NCBI RefSeq assembly: GCF_014764305.1
Contig: NZ_CP061703.1
Span: 881,501 to 945,500 of the forward strand
From: Mesoflavibacter profundi
GTDB taxonomy: Bacteria; Bacteroidota; Bacteroidia; Flavobacteriales; Flavobacteriaceae
DNA: 64,000 nucleotides
Direction: 5' to 3'
Made by a program: the position numbers and the translations under genes. The notes beneath the pieces were generated by a model. It saw only the letters and a program-made list of their open reading frames with translations. It was not told the origin of the DNA and made no database searches. This document shows positions 1 to 7,660 of this stretch, piece after piece (position 1 is the stretch's first letter; each line of letters starts with the position of its first letter).

Positions 1-141
1 GGCGGAATGGGTATTACTGGAGAATACAGCATTATGCGTCATATGATGAATTTAGAAAGCGTAATTACTTACGAAGGTACGCACGACATTCATTTATTAA
101 TCACAGGTTTAGACGTCACTGGATTAAACGCTTTTAAATAA
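1..141 (+). CDS. Glutaryl-CoA / acyl-CoA dehydrogenase, C-terminal end (partial)
   Basis: The window opens inside a gene whose last 46 codons are visible, ending in TAA. The residues match the C-terminus of the glutaryl-CoA dehydrogenase branch of the acyl-CoA dehydrogenase family. The segment YEGTHDIH carries the glutamate that serves as catalytic base in this family. These FAD enzymes oxidise and decarboxylate glutaryl-CoA to crotonyl-CoA in lysine and tryptophan breakdown. The start lies outside the window. A strong terminator follows. A lysine-catabolic role would fit the saccharopine dehydrogenase near 23 kb, but that link is inference. Confidence 0.85.
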   Translation, partial: GGMGITGEYSIMRHMMNLESVITYEGTHDIHLLITGLDVTGLNAFK

Positions 142-183
142 AAACTATAGATTTTATATAAATCTAAATAGTTAATAAATATG

Positions 184-219
184 AAATGCATCTTTTTTTA
201 AAGATGCATTTTTTATTTT
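184..219 (+). terminator. Rho-independent terminator after the acyl-CoA dehydrogenase gene
   Basis: A perfect 12-bp stem (184-195 with 200-211, loop TTTT) contains GCATCTTT/AAAGATGC and is followed by a T-rich run to 219. It ends the dehydrogenase transcript. Confidence 0.85.
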
Positions 220-221
220 TG
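214..221 (+). promoter_or_regulatory. Bacteroidota-type -7 promoter box
   Basis: TATTTTTG matches TAnnTTTG exactly. It overlaps the T-tract of the preceding terminator and ends 7 bases before the ATG at 228, so the transcript of the DUF3050 gene would be leaderless or nearly so. Confidence 0.5.
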
Positions 222-227
222 TAAAAA

Positions 228-1028
228 ATGAAAAAGAAAATGTCTATAAAGAACGTAAAAGAAAAAATTGCTCCGCTTCAAAATCAATTATTAAATCATA
301 GTTTATACCAAAACATAACAACAAATATAGATTTAGAGATATTCTTAAAGCATCATGTATTTGCTGTTTGGGATTTTATGTCACTTCTTAAAGCCTTGCA
401 AAACAAATTAACTTGCACGACTTTACCATGGATACCAACAAAACATCCAGAAACAAGGTATTTAATAAACGAAATTGTTTTAGCCGAAGAAACAGATGTA
501 GATATAAACGGTAATCACAAAAGCCATTACGAGATGTATCTAGACGCTATGAAAACTTATGGCGTATCAACCAATCAAATAGAACTATTCTTAGAATCTT
601 CTTTAAGCTTAGGAAACATATTTGTTGCTATAAGAAACAGCAAATTACCTCAATCACTACAAGACTTTTTAGAATTTACGTTTAACGTTGCTATCGAAGG
701 TCAACCACATCAAATTGCTGCTGCATTTACCTTTGGTCGCGAAGATTTAATCCCGAATATGTTTACAGAAATTTTAAAGAATTTTCAGCAAAATTTCCCT
801 GAAAAAGACCTTTCTAAATTAGTGTATTACTTTGAAAGACATATCGAATTAGACGCAGACGAACATGGTCCTATGGCGTTGCAAATGATTGAAGAGCTTT
901 GCGAAAATGACCAAAGAAAATGGAAAGAAGTAGAAGAAACATCTATACTAGCTCTAGAAAAGCGTATCGCACTTTGGAATGGTATAGAAAGTGAAATTTT
1001 AGAAAGTAAAGAAGTAGTATCTTTATAG
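228..1028 (+). CDS. DUF3050 family protein (heme-oxygenase-like fold)
   Basis: A soluble 266-residue protein with no signal peptide. It has the N-terminal pattern (IAPLQNQLLNHSLY), the HHVFAVWDFMSL segment near residues 42-55 and the late HIELDADEHGP segment of DUF3050. The family is predicted to have the all-helical heme-oxygenase-like fold, and the conserved His/Asp/Glu residues could bind metal. No reaction can be assigned from sequence. A second ATG at 240 (protein MSIKNV...) fits homologues better and would leave a 12-base leader after the promoter box; the ATG at 228 implies leaderless translation. The stop is followed after one base by the next gene, so the two are probably co-transcribed. 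Confidence 0.85.
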   Translation: MKKKMSIKNVKEKIAPLQNQLLNHSLYQNITTNIDLEIFLKHHVFAVWDFMSLLKALQNKLTCTTLPWIPTKHPETRYLINEIVLAEETDVDINGNHKSHYEMYLDAMKTYGVSTNQIELFLESSLSLGNIFVAIRNSKLPQSLQDFLEFTFNVAIEGQPHQIAAAFTFGREDLIPNMFTEILKNFQQNFPEKDLSKLVYYFERHIELDADEHGPMALQMIEELCENDQRKWKEVEETSILALEKRIALWNGIESEILESKEVVSL

Positions 1029-1029
1029 T

Positions 1030-1725
1030 ATGAAATTTCTATTTTATCTTTTTAGTATTGCAGTAATTCTATTGCTTAGTTGTACATCAACTAATAAAGT
1101 TTTAAAGAACGAAGCCAAATCGCAAAATAACAATTATAATATACTATCTCTTGGTGACAGCTACACCATTGGAGAAAGTGTTTGCGAAACGTGCAGATTT
1201 CCAGAGCAACTCAAAGACAGTTTGAGTAACAATACAAAAGACACTTCTTTCAATTTAAAGATTGTAGCAACAACAGGCTGGACTACGACCAATTTATTAA
1301 ACGGAATTAGCAATGAAAATCTACCAAACAACTACGATTTAGTCACCTTATTAATTGGTGTAAACAATCAATATCAAGGAAAAGATTTTTCAATTTATGA
1401 AAAAGAATTTCCAGAACTTGTAGACATAGCTATAACTAAAGCGAAAGGCGATAAAAAAAGAGTTATTGTCGTTTCAATTCCTGATTATACTTACACTCCT
1501 TTTGGAAAAGAAAACACAACTATTTCTTCAGAAATTGATACTTATAACGCTTTCGCGGAAAATTATTGCAACGCTAATAACATTACTTTTGTAAACATTA
1601 CAGATATTACTAGAAATGGATTAGAAGATACAGATTTGGTCGCTTCTGATGGTTTACATCCTTCCAAAAAAGCCTATAGTTTATTTGTTGAACGTTTATT
1701 ACCTTACGCTTTAGAAAAACTTTAG
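1030..1725 (+). CDS. SGNH/GDSL-hydrolase lipoprotein
   Basis: The 231-residue protein begins with a lipoprotein signal peptide whose lipobox is LLSC (Cys18), so it should be lipid-anchored in the envelope. The mature part starts the SGNH hydrolase fold with LSLGDSYTIGES (nucleophile Ser in GDS), has the block III segment LLIGVNNQ and ends with the Asp/His motif SDGLHPS. These enzymes are esterases, lipases or carbohydrate deacetylases; the substrate cannot be read here. The gene starts one base after the stop of the DUF3050 gene and lies 9 bases before the phosphoesterase gene, which suggests a three-gene operon. Confidence 0.85.
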   Translation: MKFLFYLFSIAVILLLSCTSTNKVLKNEAKSQNNNYNILSLGDSYTIGESVCETCRFPEQLKDSLSNNTKDTSFNLKIVATTGWTTTNLLNGISNENLPNNYDLVTLLIGVNNQYQGKDFSIYEKEFPELVDIAITKAKGDKKRVIVVSIPDYTYTPFGKENTTISSEIDTYNAFAENYCNANNITFVNITDITRNGLEDTDLVASDGLHPSKKAYSLFVERLLPYALEKL

Positions 1726-1734
1726 CGTAAGATT

Positions 1735-2628
1735 ATGTTTTCAGCAAAGAAAAGATTAGACAAAGCTTATCAAAATGCTCACGTTGTTCCTTTTGATGAC
1801 AACTCCAAATTTATACTATTTAGCGATTGTCATCGAGGCGATAATAGTTTTGCAGACGATTTTGCCAATAACCGAAACATCTATTACCACGCATTAAAAC
1901 ACTACTACGTAGAAGGTTTTAATTATGCCGAACTAGGCGATGGTGATGAGCTTTGGGAAAACATATCTTTCTCTTCAATTTTAAACGCACATAAAAACGT
2001 TTATGAATTAATGCAACTATTTCACAAAAAGAATCGTTTGCATATGATTTGGGGAAATCATGATATGGTGTATCGTAATCCTGATACGGTTAAGAAAAAT
2101 CTATCCACTTATTTTGACCCAAAAGTTGGCGAAGAAGTAGAACTTTTTGGCGATATTAAATATCATGAAGCTATAGTTTTAAAACACAAAGACACTAATC
2201 AAGAGATCTTTTTAACACATGGTCATCAAGCAGATTGGTGGAATTACAATTTCTGGAAATGGAGTCGGTTTTTAGTTAGAATTTTATGGAAACCATTAAA
2301 TGTTATGGGAATAGCAGATCCAACAAGTCCTGCAAAAAACTACAAAGAACTAATTAAAGTAGAACGTCGTACCAAAAAATGGATTACAGACAACAATAAT
2401 CTAATGACCATTGTTGGTCATACACATAGACCGCGTTTTCCAGAACCTGGTGACATTGCTTTTTTTAACGATGGTAGTTGCGTACATCCTAGAAGCATCA
2501 CTGGTATTGAAATAGAAAACGGTTCAATCTCTTTAATAAAATGGCAAATTGCTACCAAAGAAGATGGCACACTTCAAATTGTTAGAGTATTGCTAGAAGG
2601 ACCAAGAAGATTGATAGATTATAGATAA
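1735..2628 (+). CDS. Calcineurin-like metallophosphoesterase
   Basis: This 297-residue cytoplasmic protein shows the dimetal phosphoesterase motifs in order: FSDCHRGD near residue 30, LGDGDELWE near 66, WGNHDMV near 106, the middle His in LTHGHQADWW near 162, and VGHTHRPRFPEPG near 230. The first block has C in place of the more usual D-x-H spacing (SDCHRG), which still keeps the Asp and His ligands. The family hydrolyses phosphomonoesters or phosphodiesters; the YXXXH-like lipid A precursor hydrolase LpxH is a related branch, but this sequence is too distant to call it that. It is the last gene of the operon starting at 228. Confidence 0.85.
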   Translation: MFSAKKRLDKAYQNAHVVPFDDNSKFILFSDCHRGDNSFADDFANNRNIYYHALKHYYVEGFNYAELGDGDELWENISFSSILNAHKNVYELMQLFHKKNRLHMIWGNHDMVYRNPDTVKKNLSTYFDPKVGEEVELFGDIKYHEAIVLKHKDTNQEIFLTHGHQADWWNYNFWKWSRFLVRILWKPLNVMGIADPTSPAKNYKELIKVERRTKKWITDNNNLMTIVGHTHRPRFPEPGDIAFFNDGSCVHPRSITGIEIENGSISLIKWQIATKEDGTLQIVRVLLEGPRRLIDYR

Positions 2629-2632
2629 AAAA

Positions 2633-2657
2633 ATTCCTGCATAAAGCAGGAATCTAT
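2633..2657. terminator. Hairpin terminator between convergent genes
   Basis: ATTCCTGC (2633-2640) and GCAGGAAT (2646-2653) form an 8-bp stem with loop ATAAA between the convergent phosphoesterase and ferredoxin genes. It is flanked by A and T runs and could act on both strands. The same ATTCCTG/CAGGAAT arms recur at 40186-40226. Confidence 0.6.
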
Positions 2658-2685
2658 TTTATAATTTTGAATCTCAAATAAGTAT

Positions 2686-3018
2686 TTAACTTTCAGGAGC
2701 CAATTCTACTTCTAAGCCTTCTAATTCTGGCGTGATTTGTATTTGACAACCTAATCTTGAGTTATCTTTTACGTAAAAAGCTTCACTTAGCATTGCCTCT
2801 TCATCATCTTGCATTTCTGGTAATTCGGTATCACTTAAAACATAACATTGACAACTAGCACACATTGCCATACCACCACAAACACCAATAGTTCCTTCTG
2901 GAGCAAGCTCGTAACTACGTACAACTTCCATTAAATTCATAGCCATGTCTGTTGGCGCAACCACTTCGTGTGTAACACCATCACGATCAGTAATTTTAAT
3001 ATTTATGTCCTGTTCCAT
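2686..3018 (-). CDS. 2Fe-2S ferredoxin (adrenodoxin-type)
   Basis: A 110-residue electron-transfer protein. The cluster ligands are visible as C-x5-C-x2-C (CGGMAMCASC, Cys47, Cys53, Cys56) and a distal Cys91 in RLGCQI, the pattern of vertebrate-type/adrenodoxin ferredoxins. The start is set at the ATG at 3018, one base after the stop of the reductase gene; a TTG nine bases further upstream would overlap that gene and is less likely. Its immediate partner is the ferredoxin-NADP reductase encoded just upstream, so the pair probably moves electrons from NADPH to an oxygenase, desaturase or Fe-S assembly step not encoded here. Confidence 0.9.
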   Translation of the reverse strand: MEQDINIKITDRDGVTHEVVAPTDMAMNLMEVVRSYELAPEGTIGVCGGMAMCASCQCYVLSDTELPEMQDDEEAMLSEAFYVKDNSRLGCQIQITPELEGLEVELAPES

Positions 3019-3019
3019 T

Positions 3020-4072
3020 TTATTCAATCTTTTTTACTACTGCTTTAGGTGCTTCTTTACGTGAACCATCAAAACCATCTACACCAGCAACAGTAGTATA
3101 TTTTAATACATAACGTTTACCTGGATTAATAATTTGATAAGCAGATTGACACATTAAAGTAGCTTCATGGAAACCACAAAGTATTAACTTTAATTTACCT
3201 GGATATGTGTTTACATCACCAATAGCATATATCCCAGGAATGTTAGTTTGATAATCTAACGCATTGTTTACTTTAATGGCATTTTTTTCTATTTCTAATC
3301 CCCAATTTGCAATTGGTCCAAGTTTAGGAGACAAACCAAATAAAGGCACAAAATGATCACATTCTTTATTGTAAGTTTTTGCGTCTTGTTTGATGGTTAC
3401 CGCTTCTACTTTACCGTTACCTTCTATGCCAATCACTTCTGCTGGAGTAATTAGATTAATTTTTCCTGCAGATTTTAATTCTTGTACTTTTTCTACTGAA
3501 TCTAAATGACCTCTAAACTCATTACGTCTATGTATTAACGTAACTTCTTCGGCAACATCACTTAAAAAGATACTCCAATCTAAAGCAGAGTCGCCGCCTC
3601 CAGCAATAACTACTTTTTTACCACGATAGATTTCTGGTTCTTTAATCATGTACTCTACACCTTTATCTTCGTAATCTGCTAGATTATCAATTAAAGGTTT
3701 ACGTGGCTCAAAACTACCTAATCCACCAGCAATAGCAACTACTGGCGCATGGTGTTTTGTGCCTTTATTTGTGGTAACAATAAATGAACCGTCGTCTTGT
3801 TTTTCTATGGTATCTGCTCGCTCACCTAACGTAAATCCTGGTTCAAACTGCTTACATTGTTCCATTAATTTATGCGTTAAATCTCCTGCTAAAATTTCTG
3901 GATACGCTGGTATATCATAGATTGGTTTTTTGGGATAAATCTCTGAACATTGTCCACCTGGTTGTGGTAATGCGTCTATTAAATGACATTTTAGTTTTAG
4001 TAATCCTGCTTCAAAGACTGCAAAAAGTCCTGTTGGTCCTGCGCCTATGATTAGTATATCTGTTTTAATCAT
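3020..4072 (-). CDS. Ferredoxin--NADP+ reductase, thioredoxin-reductase-like (type 2)
   Basis: A 350-residue flavoprotein with two dinucleotide-binding folds: the FAD motif IIGAGPTGLFA at residues 7-17 and the NADPH motif VIAGGGDSALDW near 155. It also has the PGGQCSEIYP segment typical of YumC-type reductases. It lacks the redox-active CxxC of thioredoxin reductase, which places it with ferredoxin/flavodoxin-NADP reductases. The stop precedes the ferredoxin ATG by one base, so the two should be translated together. The upstream gap contains one copy of the GCGTTA repeat element. Confidence 0.9.
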   Translation of the reverse strand: MIKTDILIIGAGPTGLFAVFEAGLLKLKCHLIDALPQPGGQCSEIYPKKPIYDIPAYPEILAGDLTHKLMEQCKQFEPGFTLGERADTIEKQDDGSFIVTTNKGTKHHAPVVAIAGGLGSFEPRKPLIDNLADYEDKGVEYMIKEPEIYRGKKVVIAGGGDSALDWSIFLSDVAEEVTLIHRRNEFRGHLDSVEKVQELKSAGKINLITPAEVIGIEGNGKVEAVTIKQDAKTYNKECDHFVPLFGLSPKLGPIANWGLEIEKNAIKVNNALDYQTNIPGIYAIGDVNTYPGKLKLILCGFHEATLMCQSAYQIINPGKRYVLKYTTVAGVDGFDGSRKEAPKAVVKKIE

Positions 4073-4145
4073 CTTTTAAAATTGTTTTACACAAATGTAA
4101 AAGGTTAATCTGTTGTGGCTTATGATTTTTGTCAGCTTTACGCCT

Positions 4146-4255
4146 GCGTTAGCGATAGTAGTGGCATCCTTTTTTTGCTTCTAAAAATTTGATTGTCGTA
4201 CAAATCTATTTGCAAAAAAAGATATAACGAATAGCGCGACCCTTGTGGTAACGCC
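4146..4255 (+). repeat. GCGTTA/TAACGCC intergenic element, copy A
   Basis: A 110-bp element starting GCGTTAGCGAT and ending GACCCTTGTGGTAACGCC, with inverted GCGTTA/TAACGC termini. An internal inverted repeat pairs TTTTTTTGC with GCAAAAAAA. Over its right 40 bases it is nearly identical to copy B at 7561. It abuts the stop codon of the NifU gene at 4256 and lies between that gene and the ferredoxin reductase gene. Confidence 0.8.
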
Positions 4256-4495
4256 TTAAGCACTAATATTTGTAACTTTTTCTATTTGAGGCGCGTATTT
4301 TTTTATTGTCATTTCTACACCAGACTTTAATGTCATTTGGTTGACACTACATGAGATACATGCGCCTTGTAGTTGCACTGTAACTTCGTTGTTTTCTATG
4401 GAAATTAATTCTATATCGCCACCATCATTTTGTAAAAAAGGACGGATTTCTTCTAATGCTTTTTCTACGTTTAGTCTTAACTCTTGTGTTGTCAT
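4256..4495 (-). CDS. NifU-like Fe-S scaffold/carrier protein
   Basis: A 79-residue protein consisting only of the NifU C-terminal domain (Nfu type). The N-terminal helix and IRPFLQNDGGDIELI segment are followed by the cluster-binding CxxC, Cys46-Ile-Ser-Cys49, in GACISCSVNQMTLKSGVE. Nfu proteins carry a [4Fe-4S] or [2Fe-2S] cluster between subunits and hand it to target enzymes. The ATG directly follows the stop of the Mrp gene with no spacing, which indicates one transcript and a shared role in Fe-S maturation. Confidence 0.92.
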   Translation of the reverse strand: MTTQELRLNVEKALEEIRPFLQNDGGDIELISIENNEVTVQLQGACISCSVNQMTLKSGVEMTIKKYAPQIEKVTNISA

Positions 4496-5635
4496 CTATT
4501 TTTTATTTACTGCAGAGCAGCCTGCCATAGTTGTTATTTTAATTGCTTCGGTTTCTGGTAAATTTTCGTTACGATTTACCACTTCTTGCACCACATTTTG
4601 CGTTAATTTTTCAAAAGCTTTCTCTGTTGGTGTTGCTACTTGCATTGCTGCTGGACGACCAACATCACCTGCTTCTCTAATGCTTTGTACTAAAGGAATT
4701 TCTCCTAGTAAAGGCACTTGTAAATCTTCTGCTAAATGTTTTGCGCCTTCTTTACCAAAGATATAATATTTATTATTTGGAAGTTCTTCTGGAGTAAAAT
4801 AAGCCATGTTCTCTATAATTCCTAAAACTGGAACATTAATACTGTCTTGTTGGAACATTGCCACTCCTTTTTTAGCATCTGCTAAAGCTACGTTTTGTGG
4901 CGTACTTACTACAACTGCTCCTGTTATTGGTAAGGATTGCATGATACTTAAGTGAATATCTCCTGTACCTGGTGGCAAGTCTAAAAGTAAGAAATCTAAT
5001 TCTCCCCAAGCGGCATCAAAAATCATTTGATTTAAGGCTTTTGCAGCCATAGGTCCACGCCATATTACTGCTTGATCTGGTTTTGTAAAAAAGCCTATAG
5101 ATAATATTTTTACACCGTAATTTTCTACAGGTTTCATTTTAGATTTACCGTCAACTGTAACAGATAATGGTTTTTCCATTTCTACATCAAACATAATTGG
5201 CATTGATGGTCCATAAATATCTGCATCTAAAACTCCAACTTTAAAGCCCATTTTTGCTAACATTATTGCTAGGTTAGCGGTAACTGTAGATTTTCCTACG
5301 CCACCTTTTCCTGACGCTACTGCTACAATGTTTTGTATTCCTGGAATTGGCTTTCCTTTTATTGTATTTGCTTGCGGCTTTTCTGGCGCATCTACTTTAA
5401 CATTAACTTTAATTTTTGCTTTTTCATAAACGTGTTTATGAATAGCTTGTAGTATTTCTACTTCTGTTTTTTTACGTGCTTGTAAGGATGGATTTTTAAT
5501 GGTTATGTCTACTATAACCTCATCACCAAATGTTACAATATTTTTTACAGCGCCACTTTCGACCATATTTTGTCCTTCTCCTGGTACTGTAATTGTTTCT
5601 AATGCTTTAAGTATATCTTTTTTTTCTAATTTCAT
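4496..5635 (-). CDS. Mrp/ApbC-family Fe-S carrier ATPase
   Basis: A 379-residue P-loop ATPase. Residues 1-90 form a MIP18/DUF59 domain, followed by a deviant Walker A motif, VASGKGGVGKSTVTANLA, near residues 107-124, a switch-like DADIYGPSMP segment and DLPPGTGD. Mrp/NBP35 proteins bind and transfer [4Fe-4S] clusters with ATP use. The CxxC normally found after the ENM(S/A) segment is absent (ENMAYFTPEELPNN); the only C-terminal cysteine is in MAGCSAV. It is directly followed by the NifU-like gene. Confidence 0.9.
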   Translation of the reverse strand: MKLEKKDILKALETITVPGEGQNMVESGAVKNIVTFGDEVIVDITIKNPSLQARKKTEVEILQAIHKHVYEKAKIKVNVKVDAPEKPQANTIKGKPIPGIQNIVAVASGKGGVGKSTVTANLAIMLAKMGFKVGVLDADIYGPSMPIMFDVEMEKPLSVTVDGKSKMKPVENYGVKILSIGFFTKPDQAVIWRGPMAAKALNQMIFDAAWGELDFLLLDLPPGTGDIHLSIMQSLPITGAVVVSTPQNVALADAKKGVAMFQQDSINVPVLGIIENMAYFTPEELPNNKYYIFGKEGAKHLAEDLQVPLLGEIPLVQSIREAGDVGRPAAMQVATPTEKAFEKLTQNVVQEVVNRNENLPETEAIKITTMAGCSAVNKK

Positions 5636-5842
5636 AAGTCTATTTTATCGTCTTACGATTTTGTATGATTATTAAGTCGGAATTTATCTTAAAGATTTAC
5701 TTTTCTTATTAGATTTTATAAATATTAATCTAAAAACCAGCTTATTAGTTTCTAATTTTATTTAGACTGCAAATATACTACTTATTGAGTGAAGATAAAT
5801 ACTAGTTTAAAAGAAGTTTTTTTATTGCCATATAAGCAATTT

Positions 5843-6172
5843 TTATAGGTGTTTTTGTGGATCCCAAAAGACTGTTTCAAAATCTCGAATTTGGTTTTCT
5901 TTTACCTTTATACCTTCACTTTCTAACAGCTGCTGCATTAGGTTTGTGCCTTCAAAATGATGTTTTCCTGTAAGTAATCCTTTTCTATTAACTACACGAT
6001 GTGCTGGCACGTCTTTGTTGTGTGATCCATTCATGGCATAACCTACTAATCTTGCACTTCTTTTTGCGCCTAAGTAGCTTGCTATTGCACCGTAAGATGT
6101 TACTCTACCATAAGGTATTAATCTTGCGACCTCATAAACCTTTTCGTAAAAACTTAAGGTTTCTGGTTTCAT
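5843..6172 (-). CDS. Alkyltransferase-like protein (ATL, MGMT family without the active Cys)
   Basis: A 109-residue DNA-binding domain of the O6-alkylguanine transferase family. The helix-turn-helix part IPYGRVTSYGAIASYLG and the arginine-finger segment RLVGYAMNGSHN are present. In active transferases the motif is PCHRV; here it reads VPAHRVVNRKG, with Ala replacing the methyl-acceptor Cys. ATL proteins bind O6-alkylguanine without repairing it and recruit nucleotide excision repair. The start overlaps the end of the LysE gene by four bases (ATGA-type coupling). It cannot transfer alkyl groups by the standard mechanism. Confidence 0.9.
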   Translation of the reverse strand: MKPETLSFYEKVYEVARLIPYGRVTSYGAIASYLGAKRSARLVGYAMNGSHNKDVPAHRVVNRKGLLTGKHHFEGTNLMQQLLESEGIKVKENQIRDFETVFWDPQKHL

Positions 6173-6798
6173 AAATCTTTTAAAATATTGATTAGTGTTA
6201 CTATAGCTATAATTGCTGTTATTGCTCCTATGCTATAATTCATGTTTTTTTGTGATTTTATTTTTTTACTTTTTATTTTTTCGAATAAAAACACATACAC
6301 ATATAGCATTACAAATGTACCTGTAGCTGCGCCTGCTACGTAAGAAGTGATACCTATATTATTAAAATTAAGCCAACCAAAACCTGCTAAAGTTAAACTC
6401 ATATATGCTTGATATGGTATTGGAAACACATTTAATGCAGATAACAACATGCCATAAAAAAACCTACTTTGCTTACTACGTTTTGATTGTTCTATTTTTG
6501 GTTGTGGTTTTTTCTTTGCCAGTACAAAAAAATAAATTGCTATTAGAACAAATAATACAAATGCAACACGTTGCAGCACTTTAATTACCTCTGGATGCAT
6601 GCTTAAGTATCTAGCAAATATTACAGCTATTAATGTTTGAAAAATAACGACAATACAAACTCCTAAAGAGAAAATTAATCCACGACTATATCCTTCTTTC
6701 AGGCTTATTTTAGCTGCTGTCATGTTAAGTAATCCTGGCGGAATTACACCAACTAATGCGATTAGAAGACTTAAAAAAAATGTGATAGTAAGGTCCAA
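6169..6798 (-). CDS. LysE-family amino-acid exporter
   Basis: A 209-residue inner-membrane protein with about six hydrophobic segments and the N-terminal family motif VGVIPPGLLNMTAAK. LysE/RhtB-type proteins export amino acids or other small compounds; the substrate is unknown. The start is a TTG codon at 6798: an in-frame stop lies one codon upstream and the next ATG falls inside the conserved N-terminal motif, so no other start is possible. It sits three bases after trmB and overlaps the ATL gene, giving a trmB-lysE-ATL operon. Confidence 0.82.
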   Translation of the reverse strand: MDLTITFFLSLLIALVGVIPPGLLNMTAAKISLKEGYSRGLIFSLGVCIVVIFQTLIAVIFARYLSMHPEVIKVLQRVAFVLFVLIAIYFFVLAKKKPQPKIEQSKRSKQSRFFYGMLLSALNVFPIPYQAYMSLTLAGFGWLNFNNIGITSYVAGAATGTFVMLYVYVFLFEKIKSKKIKSQKNMNYSIGAITAIIAIVTLINILKDL

Positions 6799-6801
6799 AG
6801 G

Positions 6802-7476
6802 TTAATTAATTTTGAATCTAATATACGTAATTGGTTTGTTTTGTTCTAAATATTGACTCTCATAAAAGGTTTGTATCGCTGTAACTTCTTCTGGACTTCC
6901 TTCTTGTCTATACACATCGTTGTTAGCATATAAAACTTCATGACCTTCGCCATGTAATAGACCTAAGGTGTAACCGTGCATAAATTCGGAATCTGTTTTT
7001 AAATTCATTATACCGTCTGGTTTTAAAACATTTTTATAACGCTGTAAAAAAGCCGAATTTGTCATACGATGTTTTGTACGTTTATATTTTATTTGAGGAT
7101 CTGGAAATGTTATCCAAATTTCGTCTACTTCATTTTTTGCAAAAACGTATTCTATTAATTCTATTTGTGTACGTATAAAGGCAACGTTAGGAATATTTTC
7201 TTCTACTGCGGTTTTTGCGCCTCGCCAAAAACGTGCTCCTTTTATATCTATTCCTATAAAGTTTTTATTTGGGAATTTTTGTGCTAATGCTACACTATAC
7301 TCGCCTTTACCACAACCAAGCTCTAAAACTATTGGATTATTATTTTTAAAAACTTTTTCGTTCCAAAATCCTTTATACTGGTAGGTTTGATCTACTAACT
7401 CTGATCTTGTTGGTTGAAATACATTTGAAAAGGTTTCGTTTTCTTTAAATCGTTTTAGTTTATTCTTGCTTCCCAC
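6802..7476 (-). CDS. trmB: tRNA (guanine-N7-)-methyltransferase
   Basis: A 224-residue SAM-dependent methyltransferase that makes m7G46 in tRNA variable loops. The SAM site ELGCGKGEYSVALA lies near residues 51-65, followed by the family-specific FPDPQIKYKRTKHRM near 123-138, and the C-terminal TYIRFKI strand. The start is GTG at 7476, giving the usual MGSKNKLKRF N-terminus. It is first in an operon with the LysE and ATL genes. Copy B of the GCGTTA element lies upstream in the divergent promoter region. Confidence 0.95.
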   Translation of the reverse strand: MGSKNKLKRFKENETFSNVFQPTRSELVDQTYQYKGFWNEKVFKNNNPIVLELGCGKGEYSVALAQKFPNKNFIGIDIKGARFWRGAKTAVEENIPNVAFIRTQIELIEYVFAKNEVDEIWITFPDPQIKYKRTKHRMTNSAFLQRYKNVLKPDGIMNLKTDSEFMHGYTLGLLHGEGHEVLYANNDVYRQEGSPEEVTAIQTFYESQYLEQNKPITYIRFKIN

Positions 7477-7560
7477 TTTTTAACTATTTGTTATTTATGG
7501 CGTAAAATTAAGGAAATATACCTTAGCAGTATTATACTTATCTTTGAAATTAGTCTTTTT

Positions 7561-7649
7561 GCGTTAAGGATGGTAGTGACATCCTTTTTTTGCTTCGATA
7601 AATGGCAAAAAAAGATATAACGAACAGCCTGACCCTTGTGGTAACGCCC
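7561..7649 (+). repeat. GCGTTA/TAACGCC intergenic element, copy B
   Basis: An 89-bp copy beginning GCGTTAAGGATGG and ending CCTTGTGGTAACGCCC. The first stem pairs GGATG with CATCC, and a second pairs TTTTTTTGC with GCAAAAAAA. It lies in the gap between the divergent trmB and glycosyltransferase genes, 12 bases before the latter's ATG. Confidence 0.85.
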
Positions 7650-7660
7650 AAATTTTTATA

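Noticed and set aside
4341-4766. Plus-strand 141-codon frame opposite the NifU and Mrp genes
   Set aside because: Antisense to two certain genes, and spans their junction without any domain.
5636-5842. 207-base gap between the Mrp and ATL genes considered for an RNA gene
   Set aside because: AT-rich, with only a 5-bp ATTGC/GCAAT stem near 5825; no tRNA, aptamer or consensus promoter seen.
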